From contig NZ_JANCMW010000013.1 of assembly GCF_029207565.1 (NCBI RefSeq), forward strand, positions 1 to 64,000: a stretch of 64,000 nt of DNA, given 5' to 3'. Below, in pieces: positions 1 through 7,513 of this stretch. Each line of letters opens with the position of its first letter. The stretch's first letter is position 1. This stretch comes from Marinobacter iranensis. Lineage in GTDB: Bacteria > Pseudomonadota > Gammaproteobacteria > Pseudomonadales > Oleiphilaceae. The notes under the pieces were generated by a model. The model was not told where the DNA came from and did not search any database. It saw only the letters and a list, made by a program, of their open reading frames with translations. A program made the position numbers and the translations under genes.

Positions 1-135
1 GGATTACCCCTCAACAGAAGTTGGCCATGATGGCCTGAGGTCTACTTTTGAACCCCGTTAAAAATGGGGGGATTACCCGTCCATGTGGGGAAGATTCCTT
101 ATCTATGGTACTAACGGATATCAGTTTCAGAAAAA
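1..135. mobile_element. Possible insertion-sequence end remnant
   Basis: No gene is visible here. The stretch carries two near-identical short motifs, GGATTACCCCTC at 1-12 and GGGATTACCCGTC at about 69-81, either side of a segment reading CTTTTGAACCCCGTT. Repeated short boxes near a terminus are typical of IS21-like elements, and the adjacent genes look recently acquired or decaying. The family assignment is recollection of IS-end style, not a match, and the element would lie mostly outside the window. Confidence 0.25.
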
Positions 136-635
136 TTAAAGATAACTTGATAATATGTTCTTGATCTTCTCTTTGCTCAAAAAGTTTGATTCAATTTTAT
201 AAGTTTTACTGTCGTTGCCTTTTTCTACAAAAAATACCGTGGACTTATCCGGTCCGATAAAATAGAAAAATTCCTTATCGTCACTTAACCAAATACCAGA
301 ATCTCTGTTTTTCATGAAAACATACTGAAAAGATTCAATCGCCTCTTCGTTGCATTCGGATTCGTTTTTGCTTAGAACAGACCTAAAAAAACTTCCGGGC
401 TACAGCCGCCAGTATTTACTTCCTTGTCTAAACTAAAGCCAACGATGTCCTTGCCAGGCTCATCACTGTATTTTGCGATTAGGATTTCGCTATCTGTCCC
501 AAGGTATCCCACTACAATAGGGTTGTTAGGGATATAGAAATCAAGTTTTCCGTAAACGACACGTAAATCCCTGCCACTTGCTGATAGTGAAGAAGAAAGA
601 AGTGATATAAGCGCTATAATAAAAAACTTATTCAT
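136..635 (-). CDS. Small exported protein of unknown function, split by a frameshift at a 7-T run
   Basis: The reading frame starts at 635 with a clear signal peptide (lysine, then a hydrophobic stretch IIALISLLSSSLSAS) and stops after 87 residues. The -1 frame directly continues from the T run at 385-391 to a stop at 136-138, adding about 80 residues of similar character (acidic and aromatic, e.g. GIWLSDDKEFFYF), giving about 166 residues in all. The junction in the mRNA reads GTT TTT TTA, so it contains U UUU UUA, a classical -1 slippery heptamer (384-390). Options are a natural frameshift mutation, a homopolymer sequencing error, or programmed or transcriptional slippage. The gene lies 1 nt downstream of the preceding ORF, so the two are probably co-transcribed. 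It is AT-rich compared with the rest of the window. No family recognised. Confidence 0.5.
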
Positions 636-636
636 A

Positions 637-952
637 TTAAAGCCTCCACAAGGCTGCGCGAATATGGGTTTTATAGTTTGCAGAGACTTGATCCCGACAC
701 ATATTATAAAGGGAGGTATCCCCAGACATTATTCGCTGGCCGATTTTTGCTATTTCTTTGATTATGTAATTAATGCCTGGCGTGTAAGTCGGTCTTGGCA
801 CTAGATCTACTGAAGCAGTACATGACTGCGCTTCTGTGAGGGCTTCGTACATTACTTTCGCTGAGTTTTCGTTCACTGAGTGAGGCTTTGCCAAACCTTG
901 CCAGAAAAAAATTTATCACAGCAGCCACATATTCCCTGTCATCTGATTTCAT
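637..952 (-). CDS. Small protein of unknown function, split by a frameshift at a 7-T run
   Basis: A start at 952 follows a good Shine-Dalgarno (AAAGGAG). The frame begins MKSDDREYVAAVINFF, then leaves frame at a run of seven T (minus strand, plus 905-911). Removing one T joins it to the frame that reads WQGLAKPHSVNENSAK and runs to a stop at 637, giving about 104 residues. The joined product reads as one soluble protein; neither half makes sense alone, because the downstream half has no start with a ribosome site and has stop codons just before the T run. Its stop is separated from the next start by 1 nt. No family recognised. As with its neighbour, a mutation or a homopolymer error explains the break; here the required shift is of the opposite sign. 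Confidence 0.45.
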
Positions 953-980
953 TCCATTCTCCTTTTTGATAATAACTCTT

Positions 981-999
981 CGGTATCTTCCTGATACCG
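981..999. other. Hairpin in the leader of the 952 gene
   Basis: Perfect 7-bp inverted repeat CGGTATC / GATACCG with a 5-nt loop, about 30 nt upstream of the start at 952 and just before its ribosome-binding site. It is flanked by a short T run on the minus-strand 5' side, not the 3' side, so it does not look like a terminator for that strand. It could be a leader structure or an operator. Confidence 0.4.
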
Positions 1000-1142
1000 A
1001 GAAAAAGCATACCAAGCCCGCTTAGTTAACTCTATATATGACAGCACTGGTTCGCCCGATGGCCAGTGCCCATAGCGCCTACCATCATCGGCGGCAAAAC
1101 CGTAGCGGAGCGGAGATTGTGACATTCCGGCGCATGGCCTGG

Positions 1143-1442
1143 CTATGTTTCGCTTTCTGGTAAGTCGAGCTGCCTCTCACTCCGCCAGACTCGGATGAGC
1201 ACAACCTCTGTGGCCTGCCTGAGGTAGACAACCCGAAATGGCACGTGAATCAGTTCGCGAATATGATCCAGATTGAATTCAGGAACAACTCGGCCAGCAT
1301 CAGGGTGGAGCTGAAGCATTCCACAATGCTCCAGGATAGTAGTCACGAAATCATCACCGATATGTGGCACATCCTGCTCTCTGTAATACTCCTGAATAGC
1401 CTGTAAGTCCTCAAGAGCGGACTGTGTGATGCGTAATTCCAT
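1143..1442 (-). CDS. ParE/RelE-superfamily toxin
   Basis: A 99-residue protein with the layout of ParE-type toxins: N-terminal beta strand (ELRITQSALEDLQAIQEYY), helical hairpin, the region HPDAGRVVPEF, and C-terminal strands ending in VVLIRVWRSERQL. Members of this family either inhibit gyrase (ParE) or cleave mRNA on the ribosome (RelE); sequence alone does not decide, though the HPxxGR segment and WR-x-ER end favour ParE/RelE plasmid-stabilisation toxins. It starts at the base after the antitoxin stop codon, so the two are one operon with antitoxin first. Full length, with no sign of decay. Confidence 0.85.
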   Translation of the reverse strand: MELRITQSALEDLQAIQEYYREQDVPHIGDDFVTTILEHCGMLQLHPDAGRVVPEFNLDHIRELIHVPFRVVYLRQATEVVLIRVWRSERQLDLPESET

Positions 1443-1712
1443 TTACTTGATGCCCAACGTTCTCTTGGCGTCCTCCAACGACACGGTGTTGCCCTCGCGA
1501 ACATCCATCAGCCCCTGCGCCACAGCCTTTACAAACCGCAACTCCTCCGCGGTTCTCTCATAATCCTCAAGCCCCTGAACAACCGCTATGCCGCGGCCAC
1601 GACTGGTAAGCAGGATTGGGCGATGCGTATCCTGAGCCCGGCCAACCACCTTTCCGGGATTGATCTTCAGGTCTGATAGAGGAATGACATCTTCGGAAAA
1701 TTTCACATGCAT
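1443..1712 (-). CDS. Phd/YefM-family antitoxin
   Basis: An 89-residue protein that begins with a beta strand and the segment VIPLSDLKINPGKVVGRAQDT, followed by RPILLTSRGRGIAVVQGLEDYE, the usual Phd/YefM DNA-binding N-terminal fold. The helical C-terminus (LMDVREGNTVSLEDAKRTLGI) is the part that wraps the toxin. It precedes the ParE-like toxin with no gap, the classic type II order. It probably represses its own promoter through the palindromes just upstream (1736-1766). The start has only a weak Shine-Dalgarno. Confidence 0.85.
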   Translation of the reverse strand: MHVKFSEDVIPLSDLKINPGKVVGRAQDTHRPILLTSRGRGIAVVQGLEDYERTAEELRFVKAVAQGLMDVREGNTVSLEDAKRTLGIK

Positions 1713-1735
1713 AGCGATTACCCAATCAACGAAAA

Positions 1736-1766
1736 GGTACTATTAATAGCACCGGTTAACAGGTGC
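1736..1766. promoter_or_regulatory. Candidate autoregulatory operators of the toxin-antitoxin operon
   Basis: Two adjacent near-perfect palindromes lie 24-54 nt upstream of the antitoxin start: GGTACTATTAATAGCACC (1736-1753, one mismatched pair) and CACCGGTTAACAGGTG (1751-1766, one mismatched pair). Phd/YefM-type antitoxins bind palindromes in their own promoter, and the AT-rich centre ATTAAT could overlap the -10. Placement and symmetry are seen; binding is inference. Confidence 0.5.
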
Positions 1767-1915
1767 GGTCAAGAAGCACAATGCCTTCGTAATGGGTTGG
1801 TTTTGAGCGTCATCGGAAAACCAATCCCGGAGAAACGCCCTGTGCGGAGCCGTCGGTCCGACGCATAAGCCTTTCTTTGTATAAGCCCTAATGCGGTCGA
1901 GTTTGTCCGTCCTGG

Positions 1916-2161
1916 TTGGCTCGCTGTACAGCCGCTAGAACCAATCTGGCAAAAACCATGGAGCAGGTCTGTGAAGACCATTCTCCTGTGAACATTACCC
2001 GGAGCAAATCACAGTCCGTGGTCATGATCTCTCCTGAGGACTACGAGGCGCTGCAAGAGACCGCCTATTTCCTGCGAGCACCAAAGAACGCCCGTCGTCT
2101 GCTGGAATCCGTTGCCGAGCTGGAGCAAGGCGGTGGTCAGGAAAAGGAACTTTTTGAATGA
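1916..2161 (+). pseudogene. YefM-type antitoxin, 5' end replaced, toxin missing
   Basis: From about 1928 the frame is a textbook YefM: AARTNLAKTMEQVCEDHSP, SQSVVMISPEDYEALQETAY and the C-terminal LRAPKNARRLLESV segment. The normal N-terminus (MxAITYxxAR) is absent; upstream sequence gives only a TTG (1916) with no ribosome-binding site, so the 5' end appears to have been exchanged at about 1925-1930. The stop overlaps a following ATG (ATGA at 2158-2161), the usual coupling to a YoeB toxin, but that frame dies after about 18 residues with no toxin homology. It is either an orphan remnant or an anti-addiction gene expressed from a foreign promoter. Confidence 0.7.
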
Positions 2162-2274
2162 AACCCAGCTTTGATATCACTACTGATTTAACGCTTGCAT
2201 CATGCGCGACCTGAGAGGGGCTGGGTGTCCGGTGGCCCAAAGGCCCGGAACAGACTTAATAGTCTTCTTATAAA
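2162..2274. other. Non-coding scar after the yefM remnant
   Basis: This stretch begins with a short frame (MKPSFDITTDLTLAS) coupled to the yefM stop, where a YoeB toxin would be expected, and then shows no supported gene. It looks like a deletion or recombination scar. Confidence 0.4.
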
Positions 2275-2577
2275 TCATTGGCTGCAATCAGACGAGTGGT
2301 TGATGCCATCCGTGGTAGGAATATCACCCAGCTCGAATGGATTAACACCCTCTATGCAGGCCACGTTTACTGCAAACTGATTTGGGTTTGAGCGTCTTCT
2401 GTGGTGTGTATAGATCCCGCAGGTAGAGTAAAAGTAGTGTTCAGCCGTCCTGATATTGCACTGATAGAGGGTCAAATTCTCTGCACCCTGCAGAATCCTG
2501 AAAGCGGATAGCGGAACCGAGGTCACGACAACGCCACGACGTGCGCACATTGAGCAATTGCAGCGACTCAGGTCCCA
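2275..2577 (-). pseudogene. GFA-family (glutathione-dependent formaldehyde-activating type) protein, 5'-truncated
   Basis: The frame, open from an in-frame stop at 2578-2580, encodes the second half of a GFA zinc protein: the motif CNCSMC, then FRILQGAENLTLYQC, TAEHYFYSTCGIYTHH with the CxxCG-like ligand cluster, and NPFELGDIPTTDGINH near the end. The N-terminal half with the first cysteine pair (normally CxCG) is missing and no start codon with a ribosome site precedes it. The carboxyl end is intact. GFA proteins bind two zinc ions through cysteines, so this copy is most likely dead. It sits in the same decayed patch as the yefM remnant. Confidence 0.65.
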
Positions 2578-2619
2578 TCAGGTCAATCAGTTCCTGAAGC
2601 CATCTTAAGGGTGGAGGTG

Positions 2620-2650
2620 AGGGATAGTAGTCGCGGCGACCACTATCCCT
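2620..2650. terminator. Strong hairpin downstream of the symporter gene
   Basis: Inverted repeat AGGGATAGT...ACTATCCCT continuing inward through GTCGC/GCGAC, about 15 bp with a mismatch, 28 nt beyond the symporter stop. There is no clear T tract on the symporter strand, so it may end or protect the transcript rather than act as a canonical Rho-independent terminator. Confidence 0.4.
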
Positions 2651-2677
2651 GTTTTCAGTGGATCAGCTAAGAGATGA

Positions 2678-4048
2678 TCAGTGGCTGTGCTGCCGCCTGG
2701 TCAGTGTTATCGCCACGCTAACCACAGCGGAAGCGGCCAGGGCACCAAGGAAGGGCGCCAGGGTAGGGATGCCGCCGGGGAAGCTTGCGGCCAGGAGACC
2801 TGCCGTCAGGCTACCACCGGTGACCCAACCGGGAATGATGGCGCCGGCCAGGCCGGCGAGGCCGCCGAAGACGGCTGCGATGGTGGTCATTCGCTTCCAC
2901 AGGCCCATCAGTACCGGTATCACTGCCGTTGCGCATAGCAGGTCGGCGATCAGGAACAGCCTCAGTACCGATACACCCTGAAGTGCCACAATCACCACGG
3001 GAATCATCAGGATGACGGTCACCCATCGCGCCGATGTGATTGAGAGCCCCTGCTTCTCGGTCACCGCCAGGGAGGCCAGGGCGTTCTGGAGTGTGTCCAC
3101 GGACGAGGCCACTAATGTGAGGGCCAGCACCAGGGCGGGAATGGTCAGCCAGGCGGGGGCGCCGGACAGCAACGCAAAGAAGGGAATGGGTGGTGAGCCG
3201 AGATCCGCCCCGCTCATGGCGGCGGAGATGCCCAGGCTGCCGACCACGGCAACCACGATTATGGTGACCACGCCACCCAACAGCGCGCCGCTGCGCAGCG
3301 CCGAGGTGTCCCGCGCCGACCACAGCCGCTGCCAGTAGCCCTGGTGAAACAGGTTGGCAGCTGTCACCGCGATGACCAGGGTGAGAGCAACGCCCAGCGC
3401 GCTGCCAACCGGGGCGGAAGGCGCGTTGGAGGCCTGCAGTTCCGGCAGTCGGTCCATGGCCACAAACCCGACAATAGCCAGCAGGCCGATAAGCAGAAAG
3501 GCCTGCCACTGGTCGGTAACAATGCTGGCGCGCAGGCCGCCCCATGCGGTGTAGATCAAGGTGGCAATAGCCACTCCGAGCACTGCCAGGTTACCGTTAA
3601 CCCCGGAAAGAAGGGAGGTAATGGCTCCTATGGCAGTGAGTTCCGCCGTCAGGAAACACAGCATGTAGAGGACGGAGATCAGCGACACGTAGCGGCGAAC
3701 CGTCGTGCCATAGCAGGCGTGGGCGAACTCGCCGATGCTGCGGCCGCCCGGCAGGTAGCGTCGAATGGCCGGGCCGCAGAAGGCAAACACGATAAAGGGC
3801 AGGGCGGCGCCCAGGGCATAGCCGGCCAGCGCTACTGGCCCCACCAGGGCACCGACTTCCGGGGGTGCGAAGAGTATCCAGCCGCCCATGCCGGAGGCCA
3901 GGAATGACAGCCCAAGGGCCCGGGCACCCTGGCTGTTGCGGGCGGTGACGTAATCATCCAGGCCGCCATCGGCCAGGCGTGCCCGCAGTCCCAGCCAGGT
4001 AAACAGAACAAGGGCAGCCGCGAGGGCTGCTACCGTAGTGTAAAGCAT
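2678..4048 (-). CDS. Sodium:solute symporter family (SSS) permease
   Basis: An integral membrane protein of about 456 residues with some 12-13 hydrophobic segments. The segment SQGARALGLSFLASGMGGWILF and the later ATLIYTAWGGLRASIVTDQWQ are characteristic of SSS transporters (PutP/PanF group), which couple substrate uptake to sodium. The substrate is not evident. I chose the ATG at 4048, preceded by GGAG at 9 nt; an upstream ATG at 4090 would add 14 residues but falls inside a perfect inverted repeat (4074-4099). It diverges from the DksA-like gene. Confidence 0.85.
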   Translation of the reverse strand: MLYTTVAALAAALVLFTWLGLRARLADGGLDDYVTARNSQGARALGLSFLASGMGGWILFAPPEVGALVGPVALAGYALGAALPFIVFAFCGPAIRRYLPGGRSIGEFAHACYGTTVRRYVSLISVLYMLCFLTAELTAIGAITSLLSGVNGNLAVLGVAIATLIYTAWGGLRASIVTDQWQAFLLIGLLAIVGFVAMDRLPELQASNAPSAPVGSALGVALTLVIAVTAANLFHQGYWQRLWSARDTSALRSGALLGGVVTIIVVAVVGSLGISAAMSGADLGSPPIPFFALLSGAPAWLTIPALVLALTLVASSVDTLQNALASLAVTEKQGLSITSARWVTVILMIPVVIVALQGVSVLRLFLIADLLCATAVIPVLMGLWKRMTTIAAVFGGLAGLAGAIIPGWVTGGSLTAGLLAASFPGGIPTLAPFLGALAASAVVSVAITLTRRQHSH

Positions 4049-4073
4049 GGTGATTTTCTCCGCCGATCGTAAA

Positions 4074-4099
4074 GCCCGGAATAGTGACATATTCCGGGC
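4074..4099. promoter_or_regulatory. Perfect 10-bp inverted repeat in divergent promoter region
   Basis: GCCCGGAATA (4074-4083) and TATTCCGGGC (4090-4099) are exact reverse complements around a 6-nt spacer. They lie 26 nt upstream of the symporter start and 79 nt upstream of the DksA-like start. The symmetry fits a dimeric regulator site or a leader hairpin; no cognate regulator is identifiable. Confidence 0.5.
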
Positions 4100-4177
4100 G
4101 ATGCTGCGATTGACCGTTGCGGATGTGCTTTACTGTAGGGAGCGTTGTTCCGGAATTATCCTGAATGGGGAGGACTC

Positions 4178-4498
4178 ATGAGCAACCGCAAAGCCGAACT
4201 TGAAACCCTGCGCGCTGACCTTAAGGCGCGCCTTACCAAGTATGAAGCCCACCAGCAACGCCAGGACGGCGCCCTGGAAAAGGACTTTGAAGAGCAGGCC
4301 GTGCAGACCCAGAATGACGAGGTGGTGGACTCGCTGGAGACCGAAGCCCGCAGTGAACTGGCCCAGATAGAACACGCCCTGCAACGGATTGCCGAGGGGG
4401 TGGGCGACGAGTGCGAAGGCTGCGGCGAGGAGATAGACCCACGCCGGCTGCAGGTACTGCCCTACACCACAGTCTGCGTGGACTGCGCAGAGGACTGA
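4178..4498 (+). CDS. TraR/DksA C4 zinc-finger family protein
   Basis: A 106-residue protein with an N-terminal coiled-coil region (LETLRADLKARLTKYEAHQQ) and a C-terminal C4 zinc finger formed by CEGC and CVDC about 20 residues apart. This is the short DksA-like type that resembles proteins binding the RNA polymerase secondary channel; it is shorter than true DksA (about 150 residues). The start at 4178 follows GGGGAGGACTC, better than an in-frame upstream ATG at 4145. The gene converges on the MalT-like regulator with a gap of 7 nt. Whether it acts with ppGpp is unknown. Confidence 0.8.
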   Translation: MSNRKAELETLRADLKARLTKYEAHQQRQDGALEKDFEEQAVQTQNDEVVDSLETEARSELAQIEHALQRIAEGVGDECEGCGEEIDPRRLQVLPYTTVCVDCAED

Positions 4499-4505
4499 TC
4501 TCCGC

Positions 4506-7262
4506 TCATTCCCCCTGAATCTTGCTCAGCAGGTCCTTGGCCAGCTCGATGGCCTCCGACCGGTGGCTGATGTTCTGCTTCTGATAGAGGCTGCGTATAT
4601 GGGTCTTGACGGTGGTGGAGGCCACCTTCAGGTGCTCGGCGATCTGGTCGTTGGACAGGCCGGCATGGATCAGGCTCAGTATCTGCCATTCCCGGCGGGT
4701 GAGCGGTGACGTGCGGATCAGCTCCGGCACGTCCGGCCGGTCGATAATGTCCTGGATAATGGCTTCATCCAGCGAGATCCGGATGGCGCGGCTGAAATCC
4801 CGTTGCTGCTGCGCCAGTTGAATCAACCGTTCGGCCCGCTGCAGTTCCATGCCCTCGATAGCTTCATCGTTGATCAGTGCTTTCAGGATTACGATCAACA
4901 CCTTGCCCATGCGTAGGAAGCTGCCAACAGCGCCGGTGGTGCTGGCCAGTTGAAGGGCCGCCACCATGTGCTTCAGCGCGTTCTCGCGGTCTTCGGTATT
5001 CCAGTAAAGCAGCGCCAGTGCGATGTGGTTGCGGTTAAGGTCGGTTTTCAGCCCGACCTGTTCCGCCACGGTTTGCAATTCGGACAACAGCGGCTGCGCT
5101 TTGCTGTGTAGGCCCAGACTCATGTAGGCTCTGGCCCGGTTGCGGCCGTTGCACTGGTTGAAGTGGTTGGTGGCCCGAGTTGCATCCACCGGCGGTGCGA
5201 TGGTCAACCAGCGCTGGATAGATTCCCTGTCGCGGACGGCGTCCCAGTAGGCCAGCATGGTGGCGTGTGCATTGGCAACCCAGTCCAGATGGTAGTCCCC
5301 GGAGGCCAGCATTTTCTGGATCTTGGCGATGTAGTCTGCGCACAGGCTTTGCCGGCCCCTGGCGTGGGCGACCTTGGCCAGGGAGGTGTAGCTCTGCACA
5401 TACCAGCGTTCGCCCTGGGCTTCGAGGATTTCAATGCCCTGAAGGGCGCAACGCTCTGCGTTTTCCAGGTGGTGCCATTCCCACATGATCTGGCTGCGGA
5501 TGCGAAACAGGAACTCCAGGATTGGCAGGTGGTTGAGGTGGTTCTCCTCGGCGTACTGGAACCCCCGCTCCTGGATGTTGTAGGCCTTTTGCAGCAGGCC
5601 CATGGCAACGCTGATCTCGGACTGCTGGCACAGCGCCCAGATAACATTCTGATGGGCCTGGTGGGCGCGGGCAAGGTGTTCGGTTTCCTGCATACGGGCG
5701 AGGGCTTCTTCCAGCTCGCCCTGGACAAACAGGGCTTCCCCGATGACGGATGCGGCTGCCACGCGGGAGGTGGGCAGGTATCGGGCTTCCTGATCGATGG
5801 CTTCGCGGGCCAGCACCAGCGCTCGCTCACCGTCACCGTAGTTCATCGCCACCTGGGCGCGGATAGCACTGAATTCGCCATGCACGGCACGCTGGGTATC
5901 CTCCGTCATGGAGGCTTCCAGCCTGGACTCCGCAGCCGACAGCCAGTTTTCCACTTCATCAAACTTGTACTGGCCCTGGGCCACCCAGGCGCGAAGCAGC
6001 GTCAGTGTGGGGTCCTGGGCGATCACGTCCTGAGGCAGGGCGTCCAGGCATCGCTGCAGCAGGATAAACTGCCCTTCGGTGAAGAACTTGCGACCGTGAA
6101 TGGTCAGTACCCGGGTAATTCGTTCCGGGTCACCAGCTGCGATGGCGTGTCTGGCGGCCTCTTCGGCGTGGTCCAGTTCCAGCCAGGCGTCGCTGGCGCG
6201 TTGGTGAAGCTGTTGTCGGTTTTCTTCGGTGGTGCAGCTCAGCAGGTGCTGAAGGTACACGGAAAACAGCGGATGGTAGCGGAACCACAGCGCGGAATTG
6301 TCCACCGGGGTAATAAACAGCCCCATGGACAGCAGGCCGCTGAGCAGCGCCTGGCCGTCGCTGTCGTCCATCACGCGCATGACCATCCTGGCGTTGAAGC
6401 GGTCCAGTATGCTGGTGCGTAACAAAAATTTCCGTTGTTGTTCCGTCAGCCCCTGGCCAACCAGTTCATCGAAGTAGTCAAAGATGTGCTGGTTGCCAAA
6501 TTCGAGCTGATCCACAAAGTCGTTGAACTCGATACTGGTCAGCGCGGAGGCCGACAACAACTGAAGTGCCGACACCCAGCCCTCGACCCGCCTGACCGCC
6601 CGCTCGATGCTTTCCCTTGAGATCTCAAACGGCAACCGGCTTTCAAAGTAATGCTGTGCTTCGTCGGCGCCGAAGGCCAGATCCCGGGAGGTGATCTCGG
6701 TCATTCGTCCCTGCATCCTGAGTTGGGCAACGCCTATGGGCGGCACTGTCCGGGTGACAAGAACCAATGTCAGGCTGGCGGGTTGGTGCCGCAGCAGGAA
6801 ACGTAGTGCGTTATGGATGTCGTCGTTGTCGATCAGGTGATAATCGTCGAGCACCAGGTACAGGGGCTCTTCGTCCAGGGGGAGCTCCGCAAGAAGGTCG
6901 GTAAGAAAGCCTTCCAGGTTGTCGTAACCCTGACTCTGCAGTTTTTTCAGCGTGGCGGTGCAGCTGCCGGGGGCTGCCACTTCCAGTGCATTGGCCAGGT
7001 AGCCCGCGAATCTCGCCGGGTCATTGTCCCCGACTTCCAGACGATACCAGGCGGTTGTTGCATCCAGTGCCTGCAGGCGGTCGGCCACGGTGGTGGTTTT
7101 GCCGTAACCGGCGGGGGCGTGAACCAGCAACAGGCTGACCGGCTCCAGGCCATGGAGAAAGTCGTTGAATTTTTCCCGGGGTAGAAGGGCGGGCGGTGGT
7201 TGGGGGCTCTGGTTTTTGGCAGATATGAACGTCAGTTGTCCCGGATTCAGTGTTGTTGTCAT
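4506..7262 (-). CDS. MalT-like LuxR-family ATP-dependent regulator (STAND type)
   Basis: A 918-residue protein built like MalT: Walker A (HAPAGYGKTT, about residues 48-57), Walker B-like LYLVLDDYHLID (133-144), a long TPR-like helical middle, and a C-terminal LuxR helix-turn-helix (LTRREWQILSLIHAGLSNDQIAEHL, then TTVKTHI; about 850-912). Such proteins bind an inducer in the helical domain, oligomerise with ATP and activate transcription. It diverges from the C39/FadL-like operon across a 251-bp intergenic region. That operon also contains a MalM-like lipoprotein, so it is the obvious candidate target. The ligand is unknown; I do not call it MalT because no maltose genes are nearby. Confidence 0.9.
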   Translation of the reverse strand: MTTTLNPGQLTFISAKNQSPQPPPALLPREKFNDFLHGLEPVSLLLVHAPAGYGKTTTVADRLQALDATTAWYRLEVGDNDPARFAGYLANALEVAAPGSCTATLKKLQSQGYDNLEGFLTDLLAELPLDEEPLYLVLDDYHLIDNDDIHNALRFLLRHQPASLTLVLVTRTVPPIGVAQLRMQGRMTEITSRDLAFGADEAQHYFESRLPFEISRESIERAVRRVEGWVSALQLLSASALTSIEFNDFVDQLEFGNQHIFDYFDELVGQGLTEQQRKFLLRTSILDRFNARMVMRVMDDSDGQALLSGLLSMGLFITPVDNSALWFRYHPLFSVYLQHLLSCTTEENRQQLHQRASDAWLELDHAEEAARHAIAAGDPERITRVLTIHGRKFFTEGQFILLQRCLDALPQDVIAQDPTLTLLRAWVAQGQYKFDEVENWLSAAESRLEASMTEDTQRAVHGEFSAIRAQVAMNYGDGERALVLAREAIDQEARYLPTSRVAAASVIGEALFVQGELEEALARMQETEHLARAHQAHQNVIWALCQQSEISVAMGLLQKAYNIQERGFQYAEENHLNHLPILEFLFRIRSQIMWEWHHLENAERCALQGIEILEAQGERWYVQSYTSLAKVAHARGRQSLCADYIAKIQKMLASGDYHLDWVANAHATMLAYWDAVRDRESIQRWLTIAPPVDATRATNHFNQCNGRNRARAYMSLGLHSKAQPLLSELQTVAEQVGLKTDLNRNHIALALLYWNTEDRENALKHMVAALQLASTTGAVGSFLRMGKVLIVILKALINDEAIEGMELQRAERLIQLAQQQRDFSRAIRISLDEAIIQDIIDRPDVPELIRTSPLTRREWQILSLIHAGLSNDQIAEHLKVASTTVKTHIRSLYQKQNISHRSEAIELAKDLLSKIQGE

Positions 7263-7312
7263 CAGGATCTTCAGTAATTGGTGTCAGACAGTAGCAAGGA
7301 ATGTGATACCGG

Positions 7313-7340
7313 CTTTCACCTCCCGCGTCAACTTCCACCT
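7313..7340. promoter_or_regulatory. Direct 9-mers, candidate sites for the MalT-like regulator
   Basis: CTTTCACCT (7313-7321) and CTTCCACCT (7332-7340) are near-identical direct repeats spaced 19 bp start to start, about two helical turns. They lie in the divergent region between the MalT-like gene and the C39 operon. On the other strand they read AGGTGAAAG and AGGTGGAAG, purine-rich like MalT boxes but not matching the MalT consensus. Confidence 0.3.
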
Positions 7341-7513
7341 GCCGGATCTGACGGGCATGAACCAGTTCTCAAAACCGGCAGGCCGGGCCCCTTCTGCACC
7401 AGCAGATTTGAGGCACAGTTATCTTTAAGGAATTAGCGATTTCGGTATCTTACCGTAACAACATGTAACCCGGAAAACGTGATGTCTAATAATAACAGGG
7501 ACTTCGTCTGACC

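Noticed and set aside
1769..1915. Possible integron attC site near the yefM remnant
   Set aside because: A few bases resemble the RYYYAAC box but no matching partner site or imperfect dyad of the right layout could be found.
2811..3545. 244-codon second minus-strand frame inside the symporter gene
   Set aside because: Out of frame with the well-supported membrane protein and rich in Arg, His and Pro.
5163..6422. 419-codon open frame on the plus strand inside the MalT-like gene
   Set aside because: It is antisense to a gene with clear domains and is low in typical coding composition; long shadow frames are expected in GC-rich DNA.
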